From Schlesneria sp. (lineage in GTDB: Bacteria; Planctomycetota; Planctomycetia; Planctomycetales; Planctomycetaceae): DNA of 64,000 nucleotides. How positions within the stretch are numbered: position 1 is the first letter of the stretch; each line of letters starts with the position of its first letter. The stretch spans positions 34,277 to 98,276 of the forward strand of contig JAQGHU010000024.1 in NCBI GenBank assembly GCA_028291515.1, read 5' to 3'. Under the pieces are notes generated by a model, which saw nothing but the letters and a program-made list of their open reading frames with translations, did no database searches and was not told the DNA's origin. Position numbers and translations under genes: made by a program. This document shows positions 8,913-17,359 of the stretch, piece by piece.

Positions 8913-9491
8913 TTACTTCTCGACGAGGCGCCACGCGAATCGTTCTAACCTGACACTCAAGAGAGCAAGAGATCTGTTGAACGAAGTGCGGAATTGGCGT
9001 TCGCCGGTTTTCTCTCCGCCGCGCAATTTTGTTGCCACCGAGACCACGATCCCGGCTTCGCCCCCTTCGCACATCGCCGCGGCCAGCTTCATCTGGGTGG
9101 GTGACAGTGTGACAACATGGCGGCAGAAGTCGGGCCTTTGAATTGTCAGGCTGGTTTCATCAACGCTCAATCCAAGATGAGCCTTGAAGGGAATCTCTAG
9201 AATCTTGGGGCTGATTCGATAGGTCACCGACGACAGTCCCAGCAAATTTGCCGTGACCCCCTGCGGCCGTTCGGCGATCTGCTCTTCGATCAGTCCTTGC
9301 TCAACAAAGGCCGAGACGATCGCGTCTACGAACTTGCCATTTTCTCCAAGTGAATCCCGTAGATGCTCAATCGAGAACTCGGTCCGACCTCGCTTGAATC
9401 GAGCGGAAAGAATCTGCCTCCCCGAGGCAATTGCCGCAGGCAGGGAATCGAAAGGATCTGAAGAGCTGTTCACGAACACGAATTCCTTCAT
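8913..9491 (-). CDS. Conserved-looking hypothetical protein, possibly helical DNA-binding
   Basis: 192 residues from the ATG at 9491; a TTG two codons earlier is possible. It is soluble, with no signal or membrane segment. The N-terminal half (about 35-85, 'FSIEHLRDSLGENGKFVDAIVSAF') looks like consecutive helices that could form a winged-helix-like unit. The C-terminal third is basic and helical ('LRGGEKTGERQFRTSFNRSL'). I recognise no family and the functional idea is weak. No strong ribosome-binding site is visible. It reads away from the TfoX-like gene downstream on the other strand. Confidence 0.55.
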   Translation of the reverse strand: MKEFVFVNSSSDPFDSLPAAIASGRQILSARFKRGRTEFSIEHLRDSLGENGKFVDAIVSAFVEQGLIEEQIAERPQGVTANLLGLSSVTYRISPKILEIPFKAHLGLSVDETSLTIQRPDFCRHVVTLSPTQMKLAAAMCEGGEAGIVVSVATKLRGGEKTGERQFRTSFNRSLALLSVRLERFAWRLVEK

Positions 9492-9687
9492 CTGCAAGAG
9501 CCGCGTTCTTGCGGAAGGAGATCGTCGAGACAGATTTGAAACGAAGAACCTCCATCACAATTCGCGGCAGCCATCCTATCAGGATCGAGATCGAATCACT
9601 TGAATGGGATTGAAAAAACAGCGATACCGATTCGTCGTCGGCGAGAGCGGGCATCAAAGCGGGTTGCCCGCAATTAGAAGAAGCACA

Positions 9688-10020
9688 ATGGCATTCGATC
9701 AATCGCTGGCAGCGCGGATACGCGAAGGCTTGGTCCCGGTGGCGGGGATCACCGAAAAGAAGATGTTTGGCGGGATCGCGTTCCTGCTGAACGGCAACAT
9801 CTGCGTTGGTGTCTGGGGCGACTCGCTGATTGTCCGCCTCGATATCGAGGAAGGGGCGGCGGCACTTTACGAGCCCCATGTGCGCGCATTCGACGGCACT
9901 GGCCGGCCGATGAGAGGTTGGATTCTGGTCGATCCGGCGGGGATCGAGGAGGATCTCGCTCTGAAGGAATGGCTATTTCGAGGTTGCGAGTTCGTGAAAA
10001 CATTGCCCGCCAAGCAGTAA
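9688..10020 (+). CDS. TfoX N-terminal domain protein
   Basis: 110 residues from the ATG at 9688. The sequence 'KKMFGGIAFLLNGNICVGVWGDSLIVRL' spread over about 28-55 is the TfoX/Sxy N-terminal domain pattern, and the end '(K)EWLFRGCEFVKTLP' fits the same domain. Only the N-terminal domain is present, as in many free-standing environmental homologues. Full-length TfoX regulates competence in gammaproteobacteria; the stand-alone domain's role is unknown. An upstream in-frame start at 9604 would add 28 residues unlike the family. Confidence 0.8.
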   Translation: MAFDQSLAARIREGLVPVAGITEKKMFGGIAFLLNGNICVGVWGDSLIVRLDIEEGAAALYEPHVRAFDGTGRPMRGWILVDPAGIEEDLALKEWLFRGCEFVKTLPAKQ

Positions 10021-10052
10021 AACTTCACCGCTTGGCGAGCGTCTCAAGGAAC

Positions 10053-10451
10053 TCAACGTCGCGATTGCTTGGCCAGCTTGCGATGCTCCATCGCAGCCTG
10101 ATTTTGTTGACCCTCCTGCAGTCGCGCGATGTCGAAAGCGGTCGCGCGCTGGCTGTCGATCATGGTGGTCAAAGTACGCTGTGCGGCAGGCCAATCGCCA
10201 GACCGCGATTTCTCTACGATCGCCGAGAGGGCTTCGAGTTCGTCTCGCGAAATGTTGTCGGCGTTGAATTGAGCTTGAATCTTCTTCTCGGCCGCATCAA
10301 TCCATTCCAGCTTCTTGGCGAAAACCGCAGTTTGCAACGGCTTCATCAGTTCACGGCTGGCAGGGCTGAATTGCTGCGAGCCGCAACCCACAACCAACAA
10401 CAACATCAGCAGCAACGCGCACATCAACGGCCTGCGAACAAATACGATCAT
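10053..10451 (-). CDS. Small lipoprotein downstream of a DUF1559 gene
   Basis: 132 residues. The N-terminus has basic residues, a strongly hydrophobic stretch and the lipobox V-V-G-C at about 20-23, so a lipoprotein attached through Cys23. The mature part is charged and helical ('FNADNISRDELEALSAIVEK'). GGAG 8 nt upstream of the ATG is the ribosome-binding site. It follows the DUF1559 gene by 41 bp on the same strand, an arrangement frequent in planctomycetes, so the two are likely one transcript. Function unknown; a role at the surface together with the prepilin-like protein is inferred. Confidence 0.75.
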   Translation of the reverse strand: MIVFVRRPLMCALLLMLLLVVGCGSQQFSPASRELMKPLQTAVFAKKLEWIDAAEKKIQAQFNADNISRDELEALSAIVEKSRSGDWPAAQRTLTTMIDSQRATAFDIARLQEGQQNQAAMEHRKLAKQSRR

Positions 10452-10492
10452 TGGAAAACTCCTATCGATTTTGAGTTAGATTCAATTGGACG

Positions 10493-11470
10493 TTACCACT
10501 CGCCGACAACTTCGCTGCCCGCGGATGTCGCCAGGTAGGACCAGACCAACGAGTCCATCGACTTCGAAGCAAAGCGGACACTGCCATCCCCCAGCAGTAC
10601 ATGGCAGCCGTCGGAATGCAGCGAATACATTTCATCAACCAGGCCCAAGTTGCTGTTGGGGGGATGGATCACCGGCGGGATCTCGAACTGACCGCCGGGG
10701 CCGGAGTGGACGTTGATCTGCGGGGCCGCTTCATCGGAGCCGGCATAGGCAAACCGCGCGGTCGGGCATGTTTGCGAGTTGGGAACGACACCGACCCAGG
10801 TCGCGCCGATGGTGTGAAACGTCGTTTGTTCACCCATGAACACGGTGTTCGTTAATCCGTCCGTGATCGAAGCGATGCGCGTCCGGCCGTTACGATAGAG
10901 CGGACCGTTGGCCAGGCCCGAAAGATCACCCGCGTCGCCCCATACCTCGATCTGTCCCGCGTTCGCCACATAGTTGCTGAGCGAGAATGTCGCCAGCGTG
11001 TTCGCTCCGGCACCGCAACCGTCGACGACGTTGTACACACCCGTCGCAGAGACATCTGACGGGCAACGATAAGTCGACACGGCCGTAAGAGCCTGTGTGG
11101 CGTTGCTGGGGTGCCAGGATGGCAAGTTGATGTTGAACGAGTTGTAGAGATTTGCTTTTTCCAGTTGTGGCAGCATCATCATCAACATCGTCCACCCCGG
11201 ACCATTGTCTCCGTTGCCGTTTGGCGTCCCCATCACCGGATCGACATTCGGTTGCACCAGATAAGATGGCGGGAAGACTTGGTGAGTATCGTGATAGTTG
11301 TGAAGCGCTAAGCCGATCTGCTTCAAATTGTTCTTGCACTGCGTCCGGCGTGCCGCTTCCCTGGCTTGCTGAACGGCCGGCAACAAAAGTGCGATCAAAA
11401 CGGCAATAATCGCGATGACGACTAATAACTCAATCAACGTGAAGCCACGCGTGGATTTTCGATTTAACAT
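10493..11470 (-). CDS. DUF1559 prepilin-like protein
   Basis: 325 residues. The N-terminus '[20 protein letters not shown]' is a type IV prepilin leader with cleavage after Gly9 and Glu at +5, followed by the hallmark '[23 protein letters not shown]'. The C-terminal '[10 protein letters not shown]' is the other family marker. DUF1559 proteins are planctomycete pseudopilin-like exported proteins of largely unknown function, assumed to be processed by a prepilin peptidase. GAGGGA before the ATG is the ribosome-binding site. A lipoprotein gene follows in the likely operon. Confidence 0.95.
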   Translation of the reverse strand: MLNRKSTRGFTLIELLVVIAIIAVLIALLLPAVQQAREAARRTQCKNNLKQIGLALHNYHDTHQVFPPSYLVQPNVDPVMGTPNGNGDNGPGWTMLMMMLPQLEKANLYNSFNINLPSWHPSNATQALTAVSTYRCPSDVSATGVYNVVDGCGAGANTLATFSLSNYVANAGQIEVWGDAGDLSGLANGPLYRNGRTRIASITDGLTNTVFMGEQTTFHTIGATWVGVVPNSQTCPTARFAYAGSDEAAPQINVHSGPGGQFEIPPVIHPPNSNLGLVDEMYSLHSDGCHVLLGDGSVRFASKSMDSLVWSYLATSAGSEVVGEW

Positions 11471-11610
11471 GATTCCCTCAAAGAAGCCAAAAGAAGACGT
11501 ACCGCCAGCCAGCGAAGTTCTTGCATGACAAGACTGCGAGCGGTCAGGCGCTGTCAGACATCGTTCGCGAATGTCGGGATCATCCCGAATCGCGAGGATA
11601 AATGACGACT

Positions 11611-11686
11611 AGTGCTGATAGCACTTACGTGTCGCGTTGAAACATGCGTTTGACTAAGTGGCTTTCTGCTCGCGGGACGCCACAGT
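11611..11686 (+). repeat. 76-bp intergenic repeat with conserved hairpin, copy A
   Basis: It matches copy B (16334-16409, opposite orientation) over exactly 76 positions, about 65 identical. It starts with the hairpin AGTGCT-GAT-AGCACT, contains 'GTGTCGCGTTGAAACATG' and ends with 'CTCGCGGGACGCCACAGT'. In copy B the hairpin is AGTGCG-GGT-CGCACT, a compensatory T-A to G-C change. Both copies sit at gene 3' ends. Confidence 0.75.
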
Positions 11687-11700
11687 CACGTGAGATGCGA

Positions 11701-12108
11701 CTAAATGAGAGGTGGGCCGCGAGAAACCGGCCGACAGAGGAACCGCGCCGATGATTGCGGAGCGGGAGTGGCAACGAGCACTTCGGTGAGTTCGCAGTAG
11801 GCCACCGTCGGAGATTCAACGATCGACGCGAATGGCTGCGACAACACATGGCACAGCGGGCAATGCTCATCATGATCCGGCGCGTGAGGCGTCTGAGCAG
11901 GAGCCTGTTCTTTCGAATCACCTGTCGCAGTCGAACTGCGGTCGTACGAATGATGGCCGCAGGAACAACGCTTCACCAAGGGCGAATCGCCGCATTCGCG
12001 AACGCCGGTTGCGGCAGGCAACACGTGCTCGTCGAGCTGATGCCATGGCGCAACGATCAACGTCACCCAGACATGGGCGGCGACCGCCAGCAAAGCCACA
12101 GTTTTCAT
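11701..12108 (-). CDS. Exported His/Cys-rich protein, DUF2946-like
   Basis: 135 residues from the ATG at 12108; a TTG at 12138 would add ten. A signal segment 'KTVALLAVAAHVWVTLIVAP' is followed by a mature part with paired cysteines and histidines: 'RCSCGHHSY' and 'HDEHCPLCHVLSQPF'. The HxxHCxxCH pattern is typical of short DUF2946-like exported proteins and suggests metal binding. The next gene upstream is a Fur-family regulator, and two palindromes resembling operators lie 80-120 bp upstream, so metal-responsive control is a reasonable inference. The C-terminus (SARFLCRPVSRGPPL) is typical of this protein type. Confidence 0.6.
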   Translation of the reverse strand: MKTVALLAVAAHVWVTLIVAPWHQLDEHVLPAATGVRECGDSPLVKRCSCGHHSYDRSSTATGDSKEQAPAQTPHAPDHDEHCPLCHVLSQPFASIVESPTVAYCELTEVLVATPAPQSSARFLCRPVSRGPPLI

Positions 12109-12189
12109 CAGCCGACCGGACACGATTCTGAAATCCAAGGAGACAATCTGCGCAGACGGAAACCCGCCGGGCGATCATCGTACGTTTAG

Positions 12190-12230
12190 TGCAATAGAAT
12201 TGCAAAAGCAATATTGTGCAAACGCACAAT
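12190..12230. promoter_or_regulatory. Two operator-like palindromes upstream of the His/Cys-rich gene
   Basis: TGCAAT-AGA-ATTGCA (12190-12204) is a perfect 6-3-6 palindrome. ATTGTGC-AAAC-GCACAAT (12213-12230) is a perfect 7-4-7 palindrome. Both lie in an AT-rich stretch between the His/Cys-rich gene and the Fur-family gene. They resemble binding sites of a dimeric regulator such as a Fur/Zur-type protein, but no binding is shown. Confidence 0.45.
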
Positions 12231-12362
12231 TACTGTTCGGATTTTCAGAATTCGCTTTTTTGGGGTGGGCTAATGGCCGGGTGCGATTCTGCTCACTGGA
12301 ATCATAAGAAGTGGGGTGCCACGGACTTGGAGTCCTCGACATGGCCGTGTCTTCGTGTTTGG

Positions 12363-12388
12363 GAGGGCTCGGCAGGAGCCTCGCCCTC
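12363..12388. repeat. Symmetric GC-rich hairpin (REP-like)
   Basis: GAGGGC-TC-GGC-AGGA-GCC-TC-GCCCTC forms a nested hairpin of two perfect stems with a symmetric TC/TC bulge. The surrounding phrase ('GGGCTCGGCAGGAGCCTCGC') is of a type I associate with planctomycete intergenic repeats. It lies 34 bp beyond the stop of the Fur-family gene and may serve as a 3' structure. Confidence 0.45.
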
Positions 12389-12421
12389 TCAGGCAGACAT
12401 CAGCCGCTGTGACACGATCGT

Positions 12422-12859
12422 CTAGCTGCAGGTCAGGCAATGACCTCGCACCAGAATCTCTGTGACACTTCCCACTTGCGAGAGTTGTTTCAACGTCGAC
12501 TTCGGCAGATCCAGCTCATGCAGGCAGGTAACTTGGCCGCATCGGACGCAGACGAAATGCGGATGCTGACCGCCGTGCTCGTGGTCGGCATCACGAAGCT
12601 CGAACCGCCAGACGTGGTCGCCCAGTTCAGTACGCGAGACTAATCCCGCCTCGGCCAGATCATTCAGATTGCGAAAGACAGTCGCTTTATCGAACCCCAG
12701 CGGCACCAGATCAACGGAGATTTCGGCGTGCGTTGCCGGTGCCTTTGACTTCTGCAGCCATTGCAATACCGCCGTGCGAGCGGCCGTGCTGCGCAGCCCC
12801 GCCTTCGCCAGCGTTTCGCGTGTCTGGGCGATCGATTCAATGTCTTGCTTGCGTGCCAT
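12422..12859 (-). CDS. Fur-family metal-responsive transcriptional regulator
   Basis: 145 residues from the ATG at 12859, with GGTGGA just upstream; a GTG at 12871 is possible. The N-terminal winged helix runs to about residue 80 ('LGFDKATVFRNLNDLAEAGLV' is the recognition region). The dimerisation part has the His-rich 'DHEHGGQHPHFVCVRC' and a second C-x-x-C at the extreme C-terminus ('HCLTCS'), which together form the structural zinc site. Subtype (Fur, Zur or PerR) cannot be decided from sequence alone; the neighbouring His/Cys-rich exported protein makes zinc or copper-related control possible. It probably binds the palindromes at 12190-12230. Confidence 0.9.
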   Translation of the reverse strand: MARKQDIESIAQTRETLAKAGLRSTAARTAVLQWLQKSKAPATHAEISVDLVPLGFDKATVFRNLNDLAEAGLVSRTELGDHVWRFELRDADHEHGGQHPHFVCVRCGQVTCLHELDLPKSTLKQLSQVGSVTEILVRGHCLTCS

Positions 12860-12959
12860 CACATCCACCAAAGGTTTGTCGTCGCTGAAACCTCATGTAT
12901 GGTACACGTCTTCGTGCGACTGACAAACCGACGGTAGCGCTATACACCGCCATCACCGC

Positions 12960-14063
12960 TCACGTGCCAACCGTGGCGAGGCTGTTCGCGGTCGGCTGAA
13001 GTGCTCCGTTCATCTCTCGCCCTTGCAGGACGAGTTGATGAATAAACTCCAGTTTCTCGACCACGGGTGACACGAAGATTTCAGGAACAATATCGAGCAG
13101 CCCGAAACTTCGGCTGACTTCGTTGAAGATGATTCCCAGACGCTGATACTCAGTCACCATGGAGACCAAATCGGACTCTATCGGGTTCATCGGGTTGTCG
13201 AGGCCGTTGTGCGACACGGTGTCGAGCGTGCTGATCATGTCCAGATAGCTGGCCCAGGTTTCCGCAAAATCTTCCCACGGATGCATTGTCGCATAGGCGC
13301 TGATGTACGATTCGCGCCATTCGGGAGTGGGCCCGTTCTTGTAATAGGCATCCAGGGCGTCCGCGTACGCCGGTTGATTGTGATCGCCGAATACGGAAAT
13401 GAATTCCGCTTCGCAACGACCCTTCACCAGCAAATCCCAATAGAAATGGCCGATTTCGTGTCGGAAGTGGCCGATCAGGGTGCGTTGAGCTTCGCCAAGA
13501 TCGACACGCAGCTTTTCGCGTTCCACGTCATCAGCTTCACGGATATTAATGGTGATTTGGCCGTTATCGTGTCCCGTATAAACGTTTTCGGACTTACCAA
13601 ACGATCGCCAAAAATCGTTTGGCCGAATCACGTCGGCTTTAAAATCGAATCGCAACGGGGGATCGATCCCGTCGCTCGCTTTGCCATAAGGCAGGCCAAG
13701 CTGATCCAGATCGTAAAATAGCCGTCGCTTGGCCGATTCAAGCCGAGCCCACTTTTTCAGGTTCCCCTCCACCGTCAGATCCGGAATCGTTTCACTGAAT
13801 CGACAGCAGTCGCAGAGATTCTGTTCGATGGCAGTCGAGGCAGAGACGCAGCGATTGCAGATGTTGTGCTCGACGTAGTTAAAACACTTCTGCAGTTCCG
13901 CGTTGCACTCAGAATTTCCACATTGGAGTCCGCCTGTCGCCGTCGGTAGAAGAGCGACCAACTCCCGGCAGCACGGACAGAATCCAAGGTCATTGCCACA
14001 GGCAATGCACTGGCTATTGTCGAAAAAAGTCTGGTTTCCACACGTGCAATGAAAGCTTCGCAT
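12960..14063 (-). CDS. Zinc-ribbon zincin-like metallopeptidase (Peptidase_Mx type)
   Basis: 367 residues from the ATG at 14063 (GGGAA about 9 nt upstream). The first 90 residues are a Cys-rich zinc-ribbon region with many CxxC pairs ('FHCTCGNQ', 'CIACGNDLGFCPCC', 'CNRC', 'LCDCC'). The catalytic motif HEIGH is at about 202-206 with the downstream acidic segment 'WEDFAETWASYLDM' as third ligand region. This matches the 'putative zinc-binding peptidase' family, which has a zinc ribbon plus a gluzincin-like domain. No signal peptide, so cytoplasmic. Substrate unknown. Confidence 0.85.
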   Translation of the reverse strand: MRSFHCTCGNQTFFDNSQCIACGNDLGFCPCCRELVALLPTATGGLQCGNSECNAELQKCFNYVEHNICNRCVSASTAIEQNLCDCCRFSETIPDLTVEGNLKKWARLESAKRRLFYDLDQLGLPYGKASDGIDPPLRFDFKADVIRPNDFWRSFGKSENVYTGHDNGQITINIREADDVEREKLRVDLGEAQRTLIGHFRHEIGHFYWDLLVKGRCEAEFISVFGDHNQPAYADALDAYYKNGPTPEWRESYISAYATMHPWEDFAETWASYLDMISTLDTVSHNGLDNPMNPIESDLVSMVTEYQRLGIIFNEVSRSFGLLDIVPEIFVSPVVEKLEFIHQLVLQGREMNGALQPTANSLATVGT

Positions 14064-14357
14064 CAAACAATTCCCTGGTAGGCCCCGGCAGGTCAGAACT
14101 GCAATAGACCAAAATAGGCCTCATGACCGCCAACCACTTTGCGAAATATCGCGATACGCAATTTCCATTCCTGTACGCGACGACCGCAGTCCGGGACTGC
14201 GCGTAAATCGTGTGGTAAATGACTCAGAATCGGCGAGGAACAAGCTGTCAAAGCATCTATATCTCCTTAACGACAGCCGCAGGCTCGACATTGACCATCC
14301 CTTCGGATTGAATGTCCGCCGCCCGCGATTCTCGGCGATATTTAAGGACTGACGTTT

Positions 14358-15839
14358 GTGAACGGATCCACTGCAAAGATGGTGGCGTTGCTGATGCTGC
14401 TGTCGATAGGCATCTGTGTCTCTGTTTCACCAGTTTTCGCTCAGGAACAGCACACTGTCGCCGACGACCCGGGTGTTGAAGAGCACGGCGAACATCACGA
14501 AGGGGCGGCTGCTCATGGCCCCAAGCTTGGCGAGCAGATCAGTCCGGCTGCGGTGGCTCCTTTTTGCTTGCTACTGCTGTGCATTGCGTTGTTTCCGCTG
14601 CTCAATCCGCACTGGTGGGAGCACAACCAGAACAAAGGGATCATCGCAGCTGTGCTGGGTATCCCCATCATCCTCTACCTACTGACGTTCGGTGAGCACG
14701 GCTGGCACTCACTCGAGCATGCTGGAAAAGAGTACGTCTCGTTCGTCGTGCTGCTGGGATCTCTGTTCGTGGTCAGCGGTGGCGTGTACGTCCGCGGATC
14801 GCTGAAGGGGTCGCCGCTGCTCAACACGACGTTCATGGCACTCGGGGCTGCTATCGCCAGCTTTGTCGGCACGACCGGAGCTTCGATGTTGCTGATCCGT
14901 CCATTGCTGCGAGCCAACGATAAACGTCAGAAAGTCGTTCACATTGTCGTGTTCTTCATCTTTATCGTCTCGAACTGTGGTGGCCTGCTGACCCCTCTGG
15001 GCGATCCGCCGCTATTCCTGGGATTCCTGAAGGGAGTTCCCTTTGAATGGACCTTCCGCTTGTGGCCACAGTGGGCGACGGTGAACGGCATGTTGCTGAT
15101 CGTCTTCTTCATCTGGGACACGCTGGCCATTCATCGAGAAGCCAAGACTGCTGCGGAAGAAGCCGCGCTGGAAACGTCATCGTCACCAGAGGCCTTTGGT
15201 ATCGCCGGCCTGCACAACTTCGCCGGCCTGGCCGCGATCGTGGCGATCATTTATTGCTCGGGCAGCGGAAAAGAACCGTGGCCGTTCGGAATTCAAGAAG
15301 GGCTGATGGTCGCGACGGCTGCCGCCTGCTATCTGCTGACCAAGCAGGATATTCGCCAGAAGAACCGTTTTGGGTTTGGGCCGATTATCGAAGTGGCCGT
15401 CCTCTTCGCAGGGATCTTCATCACGATGATCCCTGCTCTGGCGATCTTGAACGTGCAAGGGAAGAGCCTGGGAATCGAATCGCCAGCTCAGTTCTTCTGG
15501 GCTTCAGGGATCCTCTCCGGCTTCCTCGACAATGCCCCGACCTATCTGACGTTTGCAGTGACCGCTTGCGGTATTCACGGAGTGAACGCAGAAGACGGCC
15601 GGTATCTGGCAGAGTTTCTGAAGTTGGGTCCGAAGGCCGTTGAGATTGTCGCAGCGATCTCGTGCGGATCGGTTTTCATGGGAGCCAACACCTATATTGG
15701 GAACGGCCCCAACTTCATGGTGAAGGCGATCGCCGAAGAGAATAACATTCAGATGCCCGGGTTCTTCGGCTACATGATCTATTCCGGCTGCATCCTGATC
15801 CCCACGTTTGTCGTCGTCACGTTGATCTTCTTCCGCTAA
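14358..15839 (+). CDS. CitMHS/NhaD-type sodium:proton antiporter
   Basis: 493 residues from a GTG at 14358 (AAGGA about 9 nt upstream). It has a cleavable-looking signal (to 'SPVFAQ'), a His-rich exported stretch (residues 30-55, 'EEHGEHHEGAAAHGP'), then about 11 membrane segments. 'CGGLLTPLGDPPLFLGFLKG' and 'DNAPTYLTF' are the conserved transport motifs of the ion-transporter superfamily that contains NhaD and citrate transporters. Homologues are usually named sodium:proton antiporter, but substrate remains inferred. The His-rich N-terminal stretch may sense or bind metal. A small single-pass membrane gene follows after 14 bp. Confidence 0.85.
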   Translation: MNGSTAKMVALLMLLSIGICVSVSPVFAQEQHTVADDPGVEEHGEHHEGAAAHGPKLGEQISPAAVAPFCLLLLCIALFPLLNPHWWEHNQNKGIIAAVLGIPIILYLLTFGEHGWHSLEHAGKEYVSFVVLLGSLFVVSGGVYVRGSLKGSPLLNTTFMALGAAIASFVGTTGASMLLIRPLLRANDKRQKVVHIVVFFIFIVSNCGGLLTPLGDPPLFLGFLKGVPFEWTFRLWPQWATVNGMLLIVFFIWDTLAIHREAKTAAEEAALETSSSPEAFGIAGLHNFAGLAAIVAIIYCSGSGKEPWPFGIQEGLMVATAAACYLLTKQDIRQKNRFGFGPIIEVAVLFAGIFITMIPALAILNVQGKSLGIESPAQFFWASGILSGFLDNAPTYLTFAVTACGIHGVNAEDGRYLAEFLKLGPKAVEIVAAISCGSVFMGANTYIGNGPNFMVKAIAEENNIQMPGFFGYMIYSGCILIPTFVVVTLIFFR

Positions 15840-15853
15840 CGATTGAGACGGAA

Positions 15854-16276
15854 ATGGCTAAGCCCTCGAAACGCTCCAAGACTGCTGCCAGGAAGGCGGC
15901 CCCGGCTGCGAAGCCCGCTCCGAATATCGCGCTGCGGAACGGGCTCATCCGCGGCACCATCGCCGCTCTCCTGGTGCTCCTGGTGGGCCTTGCATTGCTC
16001 GATTACAGGTCAAAGCAAGAAGCCTCAACGACCGCGGCCGGTTGGCGAGAGGCTCTGCGAACCAAGGACGAGATGCAGGAGCTCAACAAGTCCGCATTCA
16101 AGAAGCTGCCCGTGAGCGGACTGCCGACCATCACGTCGTTCCAATCGGCGACGCGGTCAGCGACTGAAAACTCCTCTGACACTTACGCCTGGAAAGGGAT
16201 TTTCCGCACGTACAGCGTCAAAGTGGCCTTCGGCTTGGGCAACGATCCGCCCGTCGAGTCCATTGATGGCCCCTAA
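15854..16276 (+). CDS. Small single-pass membrane protein downstream of the antiporter
   Basis: 140 residues. It has a Lys/Ala/Pro-rich cytoplasmic N-terminus (residues 1-27), one membrane segment ('RGTIAALLVLLVGLALLDY', about 33-51) and an exported polar C-terminal part of 90 residues. It starts 14 bp after the antiporter stop, so the two are likely co-transcribed. The positively charged N-terminus fixes an N-in topology. No family recognised; a helper or accessory role for the antiporter is only inferred from linkage. Confidence 0.7.
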   Translation: MAKPSKRSKTAARKAAPAAKPAPNIALRNGLIRGTIAALLVLLVGLALLDYRSKQEASTTAAGWREALRTKDEMQELNKSAFKKLPVSGLPTITSFQSATRSATENSSDTYAWKGIFRTYSVKVAFGLGNDPPVESIDGP

Positions 16277-16333
16277 CAAGTGGCCTTCTCGGAGAGTGCC
16301 GTCTGCTTGGAGAGTTAGAGCGCATCCCACCTA

Positions 16334-16409
16334 ACTGTGGCGTCCCGCGAGCGAAAACCCACTGTGTCTAACCCATGTTTCAACGCGACACGGAAGTGCG
16401 ACCCGCACT
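16334..16409 (-). repeat. 76-bp intergenic repeat with conserved hairpin, copy B
   Basis: Minus-orientation partner of the element at 11611-11686. Its hairpin AGTGCG-ACC-CGCACT (plus-strand reading, 16395-16409) overlaps the stop codon of the next minus-strand gene. It lies between two convergent genes. Confidence 0.75.
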
Positions 16410-16995
16410 AGCGACGATAAACCGTTGGGTTGACGTATTCCACGGCATTCTGCACGCCCCCACCTTGCTGGTTCTCTGGGAATCCCACTGGTGTGAAGTT
16501 TGGAGGCAAGTGCAAGGAACCTGATGTCGGGGGAACGTATTGCTGCTGTGGCGGCATCACGATCTGTGATCCTGGCGCGACGGTCCAGCCGGGATAGCCC
16601 GGCATCGGTCGGTTCGCAGTGACAGGGGTGCCGTGCATCGGAGTCGTCTGCGCGGCCTTCATCATCGTCGCTTGATCGTGATACTTGTGCCAGAACTGTT
16701 GCGAGTACGGCATCATTGGCCGTTCACCCCAGCCGGCAGCGGTTTGCGACTGCGACAGGACATCTTTGTAGTTGTAGGGGCGATACATGTGATGTCCGCC
16801 GTAGGCAGGGATTTCCTGGAAGTAGCCATGGACCCAGGCTTGCTGGCCGTCGAACGGGTACCGTTGTTCTGAAGACCCTTCCGATCCCGTGTAGCTGAAC
16901 GCGTTGGCAGGAGGCTGAGCGGCGGGCATTTCTGACGGACCTGGAGATCCCACTTGCATCGCAACGCCCAGGGCCAGATTCAAAAAACCACTCAT
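16408..16995 (-). CDS. Exported Pro/Gln/Tyr-rich protein of the secretin neighbourhood
   Basis: 195 residues from the ATG at 16995 (AAGGAGT 9 nt upstream; longer upstream frames lack a start signal). A short hydrophobic N-terminus 'SGFLNLALGVAMQVG' is followed by a low-complexity mature part rich in Pro, Gln, Tyr, Gly and Met ('VAPGSQIVMPPQQQYVPP'). No enzyme motif is visible. Its composition resembles the tail of the secretin encoded at 18.4-20.5 kb and the Gly/Tyr-rich protein at 17.4 kb, which suggests a common extracytoplasmic setting. It diverges from those genes. Function unknown. Confidence 0.6.
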   Translation of the reverse strand: MSGFLNLALGVAMQVGSPGPSEMPAAQPPANAFSYTGSEGSSEQRYPFDGQQAWVHGYFQEIPAYGGHHMYRPYNYKDVLSQSQTAAGWGERPMMPYSQQFWHKYHDQATMMKAAQTTPMHGTPVTANRPMPGYPGWTVAPGSQIVMPPQQQYVPPTSGSLHLPPNFTPVGFPENQQGGGVQNAVEYVNPTVYRR

Positions 16996-17359
16996 GCCAG
17001 TACTCCTTACCACAAGAACGCCGTGGCGTCTTGAGCCGCCATGCTTCACGATTGACGAGTCGACTTGATCGCGCAGTTGTGATGCGCAAACGGTGCAACG
17101 CAGGTGAACCATCGGCGGTCGTAGCACGATTCTTCGTGAGTTCTTTCCGGTCCGACACGGTTTACCGGACTGTTATTTTCGGATCTGCAGCACTCTTCCT
17201 GAAATCTGGCGTGGTCGCCGTCTGATTCATGTTCCTGCGCGGCTTTTTCTGCCGCAGATCGTCACGCAAGGGATAAGTTTGATTGTCCAAACCGAACGCC
17301 ACTTGGTCCCTGCCAGTGGTTCTGTCCCTCATAACTACTGCGAAGGAGCGTCGACGCTC

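Noticed and set aside
12216..12425. Short plus-strand frame containing 'GSAGASPSQ'
   Set aside because: It translates the symmetric intergenic hairpin sequence; no ribosome-binding site, not a protein.
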